NCBI GenBank assembly: GCA_003326205.1
Contig: LWTK01000035.1
Location: forward strand, 93,931-157,930
Reading direction: 5' to 3'
DNA from: Nostoc sp. ATCC 43529
GTDB taxonomy: Bacteria; Cyanobacteriota; Cyanobacteriia; Cyanobacteriales; Nostocaceae
Length of the DNA stretch: 64,000 nucleotides
Shown here: positions 1 through 8,521 of the stretch, piece after piece
Position numbering within the stretch: the first letter of the stretch is position 1
Layout: the number at the start of each line of letters is the position of its first letter
Position numbers and translations under genes: made by a program
Notes under the pieces: generated by a model
The model's database searches: none
The model's input: only the letters and a program-made list of their open reading frames with translations
What the model was told of the DNA's origin: nothing

Positions 1-390
1 GGGTTTGAACCTAGTTGGACATTGCAACAAGCGATCGCCAATTTAGAAGATAATAAGAAAGCCTATCCCAATAAAAAAGTTGAAGGCTTATTCAACGGTC
101 AAAAAATCGGCTATGAATTAATTTGGGATGGCGTGCGAGTAGGGTTTGAACCTAGTTGGACATTGCAACAAGCGATCGCCAATTTAGAAGATAATAAGAA
201 AGCCTATCCCAATAAAAAAGTTGAAGGCTTATTCAACGGTCAAAAAATCGGCTATGAATTAATTTGGGATGGAGTGCGAGTCGGGTTTGAACCTGGTTGG
301 ACATTGCAACAAGCGATCGCTAATTTAGGAGATAATAAGAAAGCCTATCCCAATAAAAAAGTTGAAGGCTTATTTAACGGCAAGCCACTA
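1..390 (+). repeat. 141-bp in-frame tandem repeat, about 2.8 copies
   Basis: Units start with gggtttgaacct at 1, 142 and 283, giving an exact 141-bp (47-codon) period. Each complete copy carries a HIP1 octamer (gcgatcgc) at the same place, in the codons for QAIAN. The array extends left of the window by an unknown number of units. Confidence 0.9.
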
Positions 391-393
391 TAA
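1..393 (+). CDS. 47-residue tandem-repeat protein, 3' part only
   Basis: The reading frame is open from base 1, so the true start lies left of the window. The visible 130 residues consist of nearly three copies of a 47-residue unit that begins GFEPSWTLQQAIANL and contains the motifs NKKAYPNKKVEGLFNG and YELIWDGVRV. The last copy is cut short after EGLFNGKPL and the stop. Copies differ at only a few positions (S/G after GFEP, E/G in NLED), which points to recent or homogenised duplication. No signal peptide or enzyme motif is visible in this part. I do not recognise the family. A hairpin terminator follows at 427-454. Confidence 0.75.
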   Translation, partial: GFEPSWTLQQAIANLEDNKKAYPNKKVEGLFNGQKIGYELIWDGVRVGFEPSWTLQQAIANLEDNKKAYPNKKVEGLFNGQKIGYELIWDGVRVGFEPGWTLQQAIANLGDNKKAYPNKKVEGLFNGKPL

Positions 394-426
394 TCAATTA
401 GAGTTAATACCATAGCAAATAAAATT

Positions 427-454
427 AGCCCTAGCAAAGCTGCTAGGGCTTTTA
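427..454 (+). terminator. Rho-independent terminator
   Basis: A perfect 10-bp stem (agccctagca / tgctagggct) with a 4-base loop is followed by tttt. It lies 34 bp after the stop of the repeat protein and is oriented to end that plus-strand transcript. Confidence 0.8.
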
Positions 455-681
455 ATCTTGTGAAAAATTGGCAACCACAAGAAAGTAGAGATTTTTAATA
501 TGAACATGACTTACGCAAAATATTTCTCAAACTCTCATTTCTCGGCGAACTCTGTGCCTCTGTGGTTCGTTTTTCCGGGAAATTTATTCCAGGCGGGTGA
601 GGAAGCCAACTCATTTAGGATTGCTATAAGGCAATAAAGTTCAGTTAAGGTCAAAACTCTTTATAAAAGTCAATTTTTTTA

Positions 682-742
682 ACGAACCGCCTTCGCGTTG
701 GCGAAGCCTCTCGTAGAGAAGCGTCTCGAAGAGAAGGACGCC
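682..742. repeat. Palindromic Nostoc-type interspersed repeat
   Basis: The 650-bp gap 394-1045 holds no convincing gene. This part has nested short palindromes (cttcgcgttggcgaag; ctctcgtagagaag) of the kind scattered through Nostocales intergenic DNA. A similar GC-rich block is seen at 37943-38058. Confidence 0.5.
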
Positions 743-860
743 AAGGACGCAAAGAGAACCAAGAAATGCTTAACTGAACTGTATTGTGCTATGAGGCTCA
801 TATTTGATTTATGAAATAGACGTAGTGGCGTGGCAAGGCTTAAATGTTGCAAAAAAATTG

Positions 861-932
861 TAGGTTGGGTTGAACGAAGTGAAACCCAACACGAATATCT
901 ATGTTGGGTTTCGCGTTCCTCAACCCAACCTA
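861..932. repeat. Long inverted repeat (taggttgggt element)
   Basis: The left arm begins taggttgggttgaacgaa and the right arm ends cctcaacccaaccta, with inner arms gaaacccaaca / tgttgggtttc. The 72-bp unit could form a long imperfect hairpin and resembles a non-coding palindromic element. It lies between the tandem-repeat gene and the DUF928 gene. Confidence 0.7.
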
Positions 933-1045
933 CTCCTAATGCACTATTTTAGCCTTGTCACGCCACTACAAATACTGGAAAACTAGCTATAAATGGGTTG
1001 CTAAAAAATTTTTTTGGCTTTGTTGTAATTTGAGTGCATATCATA

Positions 1046-1828
1046 TTATTTAGAGATACAACAAGATGCGATCGCATCTGTACCAACCTGAGATAAATCA
1101 ACTTGTTTGAGTAGTTCTATCCAAGCTGATGCAATGTTTGGATCTTTTTGTTTAGTATTTTGTAAACTTTCTCCTAAACTGGTTAAAGCATCATACCAAA
1201 CACCTTGTTCGGCAAAAAAGCTAGCTTTTTCTAATGGTGTTTTAGCTGCTGCAAGTTGTTGTTGCCATGATGGGTTGATAGCAACTTGTGTCATTGAACC
1301 TTGGACGTAAACAGCAGAAGATGGCTTGTCAGGATCGCAATAAATCGAAAAAGTCCAACGATAAGATTTACCGGCTACTAAAGGTTTTGTAGGTTGTACG
1401 GGTAGGCTAAAAATTCCTGATTGGGTTTCTGGTGGATTAAATTTTGTATGATAAACGTAATTATCTGCTTCGTCTTGAATTACAAATTCAACAGGGACTT
1501 TTGGAGTTAATTTATCGGGTACAAAAAACCAAAATGTTGGGGTTTGAGATGCTGATTGTCCCCATACTAAATCTTTATTTCCTATCTTATTTATGGGTAC
1601 TAAAGCTGTCAGAGTTTCATATTGCTTACAGGAACCACGGCTACCTCCACCTCTACGTCTACCTGTAGGTTCTCCTGGCTTTTCCTGCCTTCTTGGTGCA
1701 ACATACGTGATTTTGTTTGTAGATGTTACGGTTTGAGCCTGTACTTGCCAATTTCCAGATGGGTTAAAAATACTCAAGGTAAGCGCAGATATCAGGGTTG
1801 TAGTGTGAAACCAAAGTACCTTTTTCAT
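1046..1828 (-). CDS. DUF928 family exported protein
   Basis: 260 residues, starting at an ATG. The first 31 residues form a signal peptide (MKK, hydrophobic core, VQAQ), followed by a basic Gly/Arg-rich linker (GRRRGGGSRGSCK) and a conserved body with the motifs LTALVP, PTFWFFVP and YRWTFSIYCD. This matches the DUF928 family of cyanobacteria, whose function is unknown. The protein is probably periplasmic or outer-membrane exposed. It is the last gene of a minus-strand run with the CHAT-CHASE2 protein, DUF1822 and a sigma-like factor. Genes of this kind recur together in filamentous cyanobacteria, as far as I recall, so it may be a substrate or sensor partner of that module (inference). Confidence 0.8.
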   Translation of the reverse strand: MKKVLWFHTTTLISALTLSIFNPSGNWQVQAQTVTSTNKITYVAPRRQEKPGEPTGRRRGGGSRGSCKQYETLTALVPINKIGNKDLVWGQSASQTPTFWFFVPDKLTPKVPVEFVIQDEADNYVYHTKFNPPETQSGIFSLPVQPTKPLVAGKSYRWTFSIYCDPDKPSSAVYVQGSMTQVAINPSWQQQLAAAKTPLEKASFFAEQGVWYDALTSLGESLQNTKQKDPNIASAWIELLKQVDLSQVGTDAIASCCISK

Positions 1829-1909
1829 AGTAGAAATTATTTAGTAATAGCAATAAAGAATTCAGAATTCAGAATTTTTATAGTTAATTTATTACTACAC
1901 TTGCGATCG

Positions 1910-4246
1910 CTATAATTTCTGGAATTTTTTGCTGATAAAGATGAATATAGTACTACTAAGTAGCAAAGAAATCATCGGTGGTACTAAAGGTATCCAGCCG
2001 CCTTGAGTCAATAGGATTAAGCAAAGTCCAAAAAGCGTAGCTGATGCTGCGGTTACGGCAATGGTGATGTAAGGTATTTTACGAAGATACCAAGCCATTA
2101 GACCACCTGTGAAAGACCATGCCCAAATCCAGCAAATACCAGCCCATTGACTCCAAACCCATAACAACGGTCTTTGGTCTAAAGCAGCACTTAGTATTTC
2201 ACTGACCATCTGTGCCTGGATAATTACGCCTGGGATAATTTCTGAAGGGTTTTTTCCATCTGGTGTATACCAATAATCGCTAGTACTGTTACTGGTGACG
2301 CCAATCAGAATAATCCGGTTTTTCAGGGCATTTGGGTTAACTTGTCCGTTCAAGACTTGGCTGAGGGTAACTTGAGGTGCGATCGCTTGCACGGAGGGCG
2401 AAAAACGGTAATTTAGTAAAATCTGACTACCTTGGGTATCTATGGACTGATAACCACCAGTTTGATTTTGTAACTTTGGGAAAGTTTTATTTCCTAGTTG
2501 TAAATCCCAATTTTTGGTAAATTTGGCTGTAATTCCCTGTTTTTTTAAATAAAGAAATGCTAGCTGGACGCTAAAAGCAGAAGACGCAGTACAACTTGAC
2601 GAAATCGGGTTGGGAGTCATCGCCAACAAATGACGCCGGAGTACGCCATCGTTATCTTCAACAAAATCGCTAAAACCTAGCCGTGTTTCTGGTATTTCCG
2701 GCGGGGGTGAAATACCTGTGGGGTCGTATTTGGGGTCAGCACGTTTACAAATTGCAATCAAGCGATCGCTTTTTTGCATCCGCTTGGCTAGTTCTGGTTG
2801 ATTGGCACTTACTGGAAAATCTCGGTATATATCTAGACCAATAGCCACTGGCTGATATTGTTCCAGTTTCGCCAGTAAGAGATTGAGATACTTATCAGAT
2901 AAGGAACCTTGGCGCGGTTCCTGTCCCTGCGCTTGAATATCTTGGTCGGTAATAGTTATTACTAAAAGTCGCGAGTCTGGCTGTTCTTTAGGTCGCAGTC
3001 GCATTAACAGGTCGAACGCTTCTAATTCTAGCGGTTGCAGCCCACCGAATAACCGTATTAATACGATAATTAAAGTAACACTAAAGCTATTTAAAAAAAC
3101 TGCTGGTAATTGCCTGAAATTGGGACGTGGCAGATATAAACTCAACCGACCACCGCAGAGATCCTCCCAGGTGGGGGAAATTTCTGCTGGATTTTGGCAA
3201 ATCACAGGTAACCAAGTGGCACAGGGAAAATCATCTTCTAGAGATTGTAATCTTTCCCTCGCCTCCCTGACGGCTGCATATAAAGTTTTGCCTCGTGAAA
3301 AAAGTGTCAAAAAGTGCTTCAAAAATTCCTGCGCCACCCGGTCTGGTACGGGTTCGCGCATGACAATTACCTGGGGTAAATGCAAATCGGCTAAATCTTG
3401 GGCTAATCCCAAACCATCACAAGAGTTAAAAATTGCCAGCTGCAAACCTTGAGCGATCGCCTTTTGTAAACCATACTTTAATTGGTCAATGGTTAAACTT
3501 TCGCCAGAATTTAGCAGCATTCGCCCTTTGCCTTGGCTGGAACTATGCCCTGCAAAAAACAGAATATCCCAGCCTGACTCCCATAACTGTTCTGTGAGTT
3601 GGGAACGGTTGGGTTCAACTAAAAACTTGAGTTCGGCATTAGGTAATTGTCGCAGTAAATTTTGGTCTTTTTCGAGATCGATGCCGTGGCGATCGCCTAA
3701 AATTGCTAAAATCCTGACTTTACCTTTACTCTTTTGAGAATTTGTCTTCACACGAGCATATTCTGGCGGACTCAGGGCAATTTCAGCCTGTGGATAATCG
3801 CTAAAAAAATGCCACAAACACCAAGGAAGCTTTAAAACCTGCGGTAATTCGGCAGTAATTATGCAACGAATTTCTTCTTTTGGTGAAAGTTGAGTACGTA
3901 GTTTCCGGTCAATATTGAGAAACAGCGAACTATTGAGCCAAGTATTTAAACTTTCTTGTAATTCTTGAGAGAGGTTGTCAAACTCCGCTTGAGAAATATG
4001 CGTAACGTCTTCTTCATCAATTTCAAAGTCTGCAATGTTGCCACTACGCCAACCCAAACTAGCATACAAAGCTGTATACATTTGTTGCCAACGTTGATAA
4101 AGATGCTCCAATTGTGGTGCAGCAGGTAATCCACCCGTAAACTGCATGGGAGTAGGAGTGTCCGTTTGCCAAAGTTGAGCGATGACTGTGGGAAAGCCTT
4201 GGTATAAGTTTCCTTTTCCTAAGTTGAGGACGATTAGTTTACTCAT
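1910..4246 (-). CDS. CHAT-CHASE2 membrane protein
   Basis: 778 residues. The N-terminal ~345 residues form a CHAT (caspase-like, HetF-associated) domain. The expected catalytic His is in FFAGHSSS (about residue 232) and the Cys in IFNSCDGLG (about 273), so it is probably an active cysteine protease. A membrane segment near 375-395 leads into an extracytoplasmic CHASE2 sensor domain (about 395-685, including VITITDQDI and AIGLDIYRDFP), which ends with three hydrophobic segments at 690-775. There is no kinase or cyclase output domain, so the cytoplasmic protease is the likely output. It sits between DUF1822 and DUF928, with a 134-bp gap upstream filled by an inverted repeat. Confidence 0.85.
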   Translation of the reverse strand: MSKLIVLNLGKGNLYQGFPTVIAQLWQTDTPTPMQFTGGLPAAPQLEHLYQRWQQMYTALYASLGWRSGNIADFEIDEEDVTHISQAEFDNLSQELQESLNTWLNSSLFLNIDRKLRTQLSPKEEIRCIITAELPQVLKLPWCLWHFFSDYPQAEIALSPPEYARVKTNSQKSKGKVRILAILGDRHGIDLEKDQNLLRQLPNAELKFLVEPNRSQLTEQLWESGWDILFFAGHSSSQGKGRMLLNSGESLTIDQLKYGLQKAIAQGLQLAIFNSCDGLGLAQDLADLHLPQVIVMREPVPDRVAQEFLKHFLTLFSRGKTLYAAVREARERLQSLEDDFPCATWLPVICQNPAEISPTWEDLCGGRLSLYLPRPNFRQLPAVFLNSFSVTLIIVLIRLFGGLQPLELEAFDLLMRLRPKEQPDSRLLVITITDQDIQAQGQEPRQGSLSDKYLNLLLAKLEQYQPVAIGLDIYRDFPVSANQPELAKRMQKSDRLIAICKRADPKYDPTGISPPPEIPETRLGFSDFVEDNDGVLRRHLLAMTPNPISSSCTASSAFSVQLAFLYLKKQGITAKFTKNWDLQLGNKTFPKLQNQTGGYQSIDTQGSQILLNYRFSPSVQAIAPQVTLSQVLNGQVNPNALKNRIILIGVTSNSTSDYWYTPDGKNPSEIIPGVIIQAQMVSEILSAALDQRPLLWVWSQWAGICWIWAWSFTGGLMAWYLRKIPYITIAVTAASATLFGLCLILLTQGGWIPLVPPMISLLLSSTIFIFISKKFQKL

Positions 4247-4255
4247 AATTTATAT

Positions 4256-4364
4256 CACGCAGAGACGCAGAGGCGCGGAGAGTAAGAGTTGAGGAGAGTA
4301 TTTCATATTTTACTTGAGCAACACCAAACTCCTTTTCCTCTCTGCGTCTCTGCGCCTCTGCGTG
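4256..4364. repeat. Inverted repeat within the CHAT gene cluster
   Basis: Arms cacgcagagacgcagaggcg (4256-4275) and cgcctctgcgtg (right end near 4364), with the right arm starting ctctctgcgtctctg, are separated by about 60 bp. This is the common 'gcagagacgcagaggc' intergenic repeat of Nostocales. It occupies the gap between the DUF1822 and CHAT-CHASE2 genes and could attenuate or process a shared transcript. Confidence 0.65.
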
Positions 4365-4380
4365 AGACAATACCCAACTA

Positions 4381-5523
4381 TTAACTTTCAAACTCCTCGA
4401 TAAAATTGAAATCATCTAAAACAACCTGAAGACTAAACCGCGTATTTTGCGGACATTTAAATCGTTTGAGTTGAATTGAGTTATCTGTTTCCCTTGCTTG
4501 CACCGATTGGACAATTTCTCCGGAAGCAGAAATCAATGCCAAACTAATATTTCTAGGTAGATAGACATTGCGTTCTTTAGGATATAGTTGGACACGAATT
4601 CCTACTCTACCATCTATTTCTGCTGTCAATGTCAACATTAACACTACAGGTTGATTGTTATTTGGTAGCTCAATTTCCTTAACTCGCTGGATTGATTGCT
4701 CAGCTGCATCAGCAACCTGGCGAAAGCTAAAGGCGAAATCTGGCTGTGTTCCCAAGAAGGTTTCTATTGTTTGCCAGCTATCTGCAACTATATTTTGGAA
4801 CCACTGACGCAAGTTTACAAGTGCTGGTTTCTGTGTGAATCTTTGTGGCCAGTCTTCGCTGTTTAACAAGGCTCCCCAAATTTCAAAGGGCAATTCTAAG
4901 CGAGGATTAGTAATTGTTGGACTTGTTAATCTTTGCCAGAGATTTTCTACTTGAGTAGCTGCTAAAACAGGTAAAGGAGCCAGAGCTGTTTGTGTTTGTT
5001 CTTCAGGATATAGTTGACGTACTACCCAAAGTACATTTAAATCCTCAATCATTTGAGTAGCATCTAAAAAATAAGTCCGTTCTTGAGAATCGTAACTACC
5101 TTGATTTTTTAATTGCTCGTGGGTAGTATAACCCCAAATTCTCATCCACTGACCATCGGGATTAACTTGTACAGCTAAGTAATAATCTCCTGCCCATTGA
5201 GGAATATCTACCCATTCTTGGGGTACAGAAAATTCTCTAGTTTCTAGGTTTTTATCTGGAATTAAAATTAAGCGTTTTGTATCAATATTTATAGCAGTGC
5301 CGTTGACCAATTCCCAACTTATTGGCAATGTATCAATAGTAGCTTCTGGTATATATTCTGCTTGCAACCAAGGCAAAAAAGTACTGAGGCATACTTGATT
5401 GAGAAAAACATTCCAACGGCTACGGGGACTAACGCTAGACTGGCTTTGTTGCCAAGATTGATTTTGAACTTCGGGAGATACCTCTAACCACAGTTGAGTC
5501 GGCGGAACACAAAATGATGACAT
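4381..5523 (-). CDS. DUF1822 family protein
   Basis: 380 residues. Recognisable features are a conserved N-terminal region (VPPTQLWLEV), a central WVDIPQWAGDYYLAVQVNPDGQWMRIWGYT segment and a C-terminal beta-rich part (GIRVQLYP, FSLQVVLDDF). This agrees with DUF1822, a cyanobacterial family of unknown function. No signal peptide or membrane segment is visible, so it is probably cytoplasmic. Its start lies only 2 bp after the stop of the sigma-like gene, so the two are almost certainly co-transcribed and perhaps translationally coupled. The pairing suggests a sigma-factor partner or a link to the CHAT protein downstream (inference). Confidence 0.75.
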   Translation of the reverse strand: MSSFCVPPTQLWLEVSPEVQNQSWQQSQSSVSPRSRWNVFLNQVCLSTFLPWLQAEYIPEATIDTLPISWELVNGTAINIDTKRLILIPDKNLETREFSVPQEWVDIPQWAGDYYLAVQVNPDGQWMRIWGYTTHEQLKNQGSYDSQERTYFLDATQMIEDLNVLWVVRQLYPEEQTQTALAPLPVLAATQVENLWQRLTSPTITNPRLELPFEIWGALLNSEDWPQRFTQKPALVNLRQWFQNIVADSWQTIETFLGTQPDFAFSFRQVADAAEQSIQRVKEIELPNNNQPVVLMLTLTAEIDGRVGIRVQLYPKERNVYLPRNISLALISASGEIVQSVQARETDNSIQLKRFKCPQNTRFSLQVVLDDFNFIEEFES

Positions 5524-5525
5524 AA

Positions 5526-6743
5526 CTATTGCTCCTTTGAGGGCTGAGGTTCTAAATTACCTAAATAATTTTGTAACCATTCCTCTAATACTGCACTAAT
5601 ATGTTTAACCACGTTGGAAGTCGGAGAAATATGCATTGTTTCTTGACTCCATTTGGCGATCGCTAGTAATAAAGATTCTCTCGTTTTCGCCAATTGCCGC
5701 GATACTTGATATTGCTGGATTTGCTGTTGTTTTGCAATTTGTTGTTGAGTCAGACCTTGTTGATAGTACAATTGCAGCAATTCTTGTGATTGGAGAGGCA
5801 GTTTTCCCAACGTAGTAATTAATAAATTCTGGATTTCTTGTTGTTGATTTTTTTGAGTTTCGGCTTCTTCTTTGGCGATTAAATCTGCTAATAAAGATTC
5901 ATTTTGAGTAGTATCTGGTAAATCATCTTGTAATTCGCTATCGGCTTGACCTGTTTTAGGGGCGTTGAGTGAAGAAACCACAGGATATAAATAAGAACGT
6001 GCGTGTTTTGCAGATAACAGCAACCATTTTTCTAGAGTTTGGGCGTTGGCTTCTGTGCCTGGTGGGTTAAGTTGTGTTAAGCGATCGCGGTTGTAGAGTT
6101 GAGCAATTGCTGACCAAGTATCTTGGTCTGGTCTTTGCAACTTCCGCACTCCTGGCAATTTACCCAGAATGTAACCATCGACAAAACATTTCCAAGCTAA
6201 CAAGTAACAAGCAATAGTTTCATCTGTTAGCCCAGCATTTTGTAAAGATTCCTGTAGTCGCTTGCGGCTCAATTTTAGTAGTAATGCCCAATCGTTACAA
6301 AAATCTATTTCTTGTTTTTGCCGCAAAGCATCACGAATTACATTACCAAAAGCCACATTACTGTAGCTTTTGAGGGTAGCTTTTTGGTCGGGATCGCAAG
6401 CTTTGAGAATTTTTGGGACTTCGGCGATCGCTATTTGAAAACAGTCAGACAAGGTACACTGGACGCTAGCAATTTGAGGAATCGTCCTTTGTGCTGACCA
6501 ATAACAAGTTTCTTGTAAATAAGCTGATAGATGTGCTTCAGCTAAAGAGTTAGGCTGATTTTGCCAGTTTTTATGCCAGTAAATTGCCCAAAAATTTTCT
6601 GAGTGTTTCGTTTCAGATATTTGTACCAAGCAATTTTGGATACTGCGCCGTAGTTTGGCATCATATATCCAAGACTTGAAGCGATCGGCTTCAAATTGAA
6701 TGAAAGTCGAAAATATTTCCGAAATATTCTGGCGAGGACGCAT
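5526..6743 (-). CDS. Sigma-70-like factor (region 4 HTH)
   Basis: 405 residues from the ATG at 6743. The frame also opens at a TTG at 6773, which would add ten residues; neither start has a strong ribosome-binding site. The C-terminal ~80 residues hold a clear sigma region-4 helix-turn-helix (LPLQSQELLQLYYQQGLTQQQIAKQ ... VSRQLAKTRESLL). The large N-terminal part is helical and lacks obvious region-2 motifs, as in divergent ECF-like factors of cyanobacteria. It heads the set DUF1822 / CHAT-CHASE2 / DUF928, which suggests a signalling module in which the membrane CHAT protease and the sigma factor are functionally linked (inference). Confidence 0.7.
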   Translation of the reverse strand: MRPRQNISEIFSTFIQFEADRFKSWIYDAKLRRSIQNCLVQISETKHSENFWAIYWHKNWQNQPNSLAEAHLSAYLQETCYWSAQRTIPQIASVQCTLSDCFQIAIAEVPKILKACDPDQKATLKSYSNVAFGNVIRDALRQKQEIDFCNDWALLLKLSRKRLQESLQNAGLTDETIACYLLAWKCFVDGYILGKLPGVRKLQRPDQDTWSAIAQLYNRDRLTQLNPPGTEANAQTLEKWLLLSAKHARSYLYPVVSSLNAPKTGQADSELQDDLPDTTQNESLLADLIAKEEAETQKNQQQEIQNLLITTLGKLPLQSQELLQLYYQQGLTQQQIAKQQQIQQYQVSRQLAKTRESLLLAIAKWSQETMHISPTSNVVKHISAVLEEWLQNYLGNLEPQPSKEQ

Positions 6744-6850
6744 GAATTCAAAAGGATGAACCTTCAAAAACAAGTATACTTGTTAATTTTTACCGTGAAT
6801 TCAATGATTCGCACCGTGTTCACCTAATTACCGATATAAATCCAGATGTA

Positions 6851-6873
6851 GAGACGTTGCATTGCAACGTCTC
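6851..6873. repeat. Perfect palindrome gagacgttgca-t-tgcaacgtctc
   Basis: Perfect 11-bp arms around a single base. The identical palindrome, with the same flanking 'agatgta', recurs at 63488-63510. It is a dispersed repeat in intergenic DNA and could act as a bidirectional hairpin. Confidence 0.85.
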
Positions 6874-6903
6874 TCTACCTCAGATTTACCCGTAGAAAAT
6901 GCG

Positions 6904-7272
6904 TTATAGTTTCCGCATATTTTGGCTGATGGGGTCAAAACCCTTAGAAAAACGGGTGGTTTCATCGTAGTAAGCACCAGTCAGATTTGCTCCATACAAC
7001 TTGGCATATTTGAGTTTTGCTCCTCGGAGATTCGCTTCATTGAGTTTGACACCGCTCAAATTCGCCCTAGTCAAATTCGCTCTGGCTAAGTTAGTTCTAC
7101 TCAAATCTGCACCCCAGAGTTTGGCTTTAGCTAAATTAGCTCCACTCAAGTCAGATCCCCATAAATTAATTCCAGGTAAGTAGGCTCCAATAAACTTGTA
7201 CCTACTCAAGTTAAGAGCGGGAAAATATCTCTCCCCTGCGGCATAACGCCTTTTCAATTCCTCAGCATCCAT
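6904..7272 (-). CDS. Pentapeptide-repeat protein
   Basis: 122 residues. From about residue 30 to 105 it is a run of A(D/N)LXX-type pentapeptides (LSGAN LAKAK LWGAD LSRTN LARAN LTRAN LSGVK and onward), which fold as a right-handed quadrilateral beta-helix. The N-terminal MDAEELKRRYAAGERYF is a common lead-in of cyanobacterial members. No membrane segment is present. Its ATG overlaps the end of the upstream gene (7262-7585) by 11 bp, so translation is probably coupled. Its biochemical role cannot be read from the sequence. Confidence 0.85.
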   Translation of the reverse strand: MDAEELKRRYAAGERYFPALNLSRYKFIGAYLPGINLWGSDLSGANLAKAKLWGADLSRTNLARANLTRANLSGVKLNEANLRGAKLKYAKLYGANLTGAYYDETTRFSKGFDPISQNMRKL

Positions 7273-7585
7273 GCATCACATTGACCTTTCTCAGTAATAT
7301 AGAAGTTATCTGTTCCCATTCTTGGCTTAAGTCTCCTGCAAACTCTTGCTGCCCACTGCGTCGATACCAGTAACGCGCATTATTCAAATCGCCCTCTTTG
7401 CGGTGCAGGTAAGCATGAACCCAAGCACTATCAGCATCACTGGCATCTTGAACTATTTCATGAGCTTTGCTCCAATCGCCTTTCTTTTCGTACCACATTG
7501 CTTGCAGCGCTTTTGGCAATGTCTGAGGACATGGGCGCTGTTTTTCCATCAATCGCAAGAATTCCTCTGTATTCACGATCGCCAC
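7262..7585 (-). CDS. Small helical (TPR-like) protein
   Basis: 107 residues, cytoplasmic. The central part (ALQAMWYEKKGDWSKAHEIVQDASDADSAWVHAYLHRKEGDLNNARYWYRRSG) has the helix pairs and the W-x3-G-D-W / G-D-x-x-x-A-x-Y-W-Y spacing of TPR-like repeats. The C-terminus (MHGC) overlaps the start of the pentapeptide-repeat gene by 11 bp. It is probably an adaptor. I do not recognise a named family. Confidence 0.65.
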   Translation of the reverse strand: MAIVNTEEFLRLMEKQRPCPQTLPKALQAMWYEKKGDWSKAHEIVQDASDADSAWVHAYLHRKEGDLNNARYWYRRSGQQEFAGDLSQEWEQITSILLRKVNVMHGC

Positions 7586-7691
7586 CCAACAAAAATCAAA
7601 CTTCTATTTTTAAGATACCCTCTACGGGGCAGACCGATGAGGGAGCTGAGGGAGAGAATTTCAACCCATCACTCCTAATTCCTCATTTAAC

Positions 7692-7722
7692 ACTCCCTAG
7701 TCCCCAGTCCCCAGTCCCTTTT
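7692..7722. repeat. Short tandem repeat (agtcccc type)
   Basis: Tandem 'tccccagtccccagtccc' heptamer-like repeat in the intergenic region, next to the 3' end of the exported protein gene. The same repeat family lies inside the PKS gene at 50686-50765 and 51468-51552. Confidence 0.7.
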
Positions 7723-8257
7723 ATATCCGCTTGACTGGAATAACTTCAAACTCGAAAGTATTAATTAAACGGTCATCAACGTAGACCTCTATTTTATATT
7801 TACCAAGTGGATCGCCAGGAGCGATCGTCCAAAAATTCTCAATCACTCCATCGGGGGCAGGCTGTGTGCGCCGTGTTACAGATGTGGTACCGTCTGCGGA
7901 GATTGAGAAGTTTTCACCGTTATCTGTACCCCAAGTTTCTGGAGGTTTTGGTAAACGCAAGACTTCCCGCCATTTAACTTCACCTTGGTAATTTTTGAGT
8001 TTAATTCGCCATCCGTAGGCGTTTCCTTCTTGGAGTGGCACTGTTTTTGTCTCAACAATGATAACGTTACCTTTGGCGTCAACTCTCTTCAACCCAAACT
8101 CAGCGTTACTAACAGTAATCTTTTTCAGGCTTGTTGGTGTAGGAAATTGTGCGGCATTTTGTACTACAACAGAATTAGCGTTGATTGGCTCAGAAGCTAT
8201 GATGCCAAATATTAGCCAAGAAGAAGCTAGCACAGCAGTAGTAACCCAAATTCTCAT
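7721..8257 (-). CDS. Exported hypothetical protein
   Basis: 178 residues with an N-terminal signal peptide (MRIWVTTAVLASSWLIFGIIA, likely cleavage in the ASEPINANS region). The remainder is beta-rich with an Ig-like C-terminus (NFWTIAPGDPLGKYKIEVYVDDRLINTFEFEVIPV), suggesting a periplasmic beta-sandwich. No catalytic motif is visible and I do not recognise the family. It is monocistronic in appearance, and no partner can be inferred from its neighbours. Confidence 0.7.
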   Translation of the reverse strand: MRIWVTTAVLASSWLIFGIIASEPINANSVVVQNAAQFPTPTSLKKITVSNAEFGLKRVDAKGNVIIVETKTVPLQEGNAYGWRIKLKNYQGEVKWREVLRLPKPPETWGTDNGENFSISADGTTSVTRRTQPAPDGVIENFWTIAPGDPLGKYKIEVYVDDRLINTFEFEVIPVKRI

Positions 8258-8408
8258 TTTTTTTGGTTTTCCTGTCAGACGTTTCGTACTTATTCCAGTA
8301 ATCTGACATATTTTCCGGGCTAAAGATACTGATGATTGAACAAGGATAAAATTATTTTTACTAGTTAGTTTGATTGAATACTAGTGTTGGCGATCGCAAT
8401 TTAAAACT

Positions 8409-8444
8409 TAGACCCCTGACTTTTTTTTACAAGTCGGGGGTCTA
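8409..8444 (-). terminator. Inverted repeat, likely terminator
   Basis: Arms tagacccctgactt and aagtcgggggtcta with a T-rich loop. It lies about 80 bp beyond the 3' end of the 8522-9091 gene. The same sequence type (cccgactt...aagtcggg) follows several other genes here, at 21196-21228, 28391-28420 and 61822-61850. Confidence 0.55.
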
Positions 8445-8521
8445 AATACCGGAAATATGAAATCAAATATGGTTGCCATAGAGCAAACTTATATTGATGG
8501 AGAATGAATTCTGAGTTGAAA

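Noticed and set aside
7346-7734. Plus-strand frames opposite the TPR-like gene
   Set aside because: Antisense shadows running into the cccagtcc repeat; no start signal or conserved motif.
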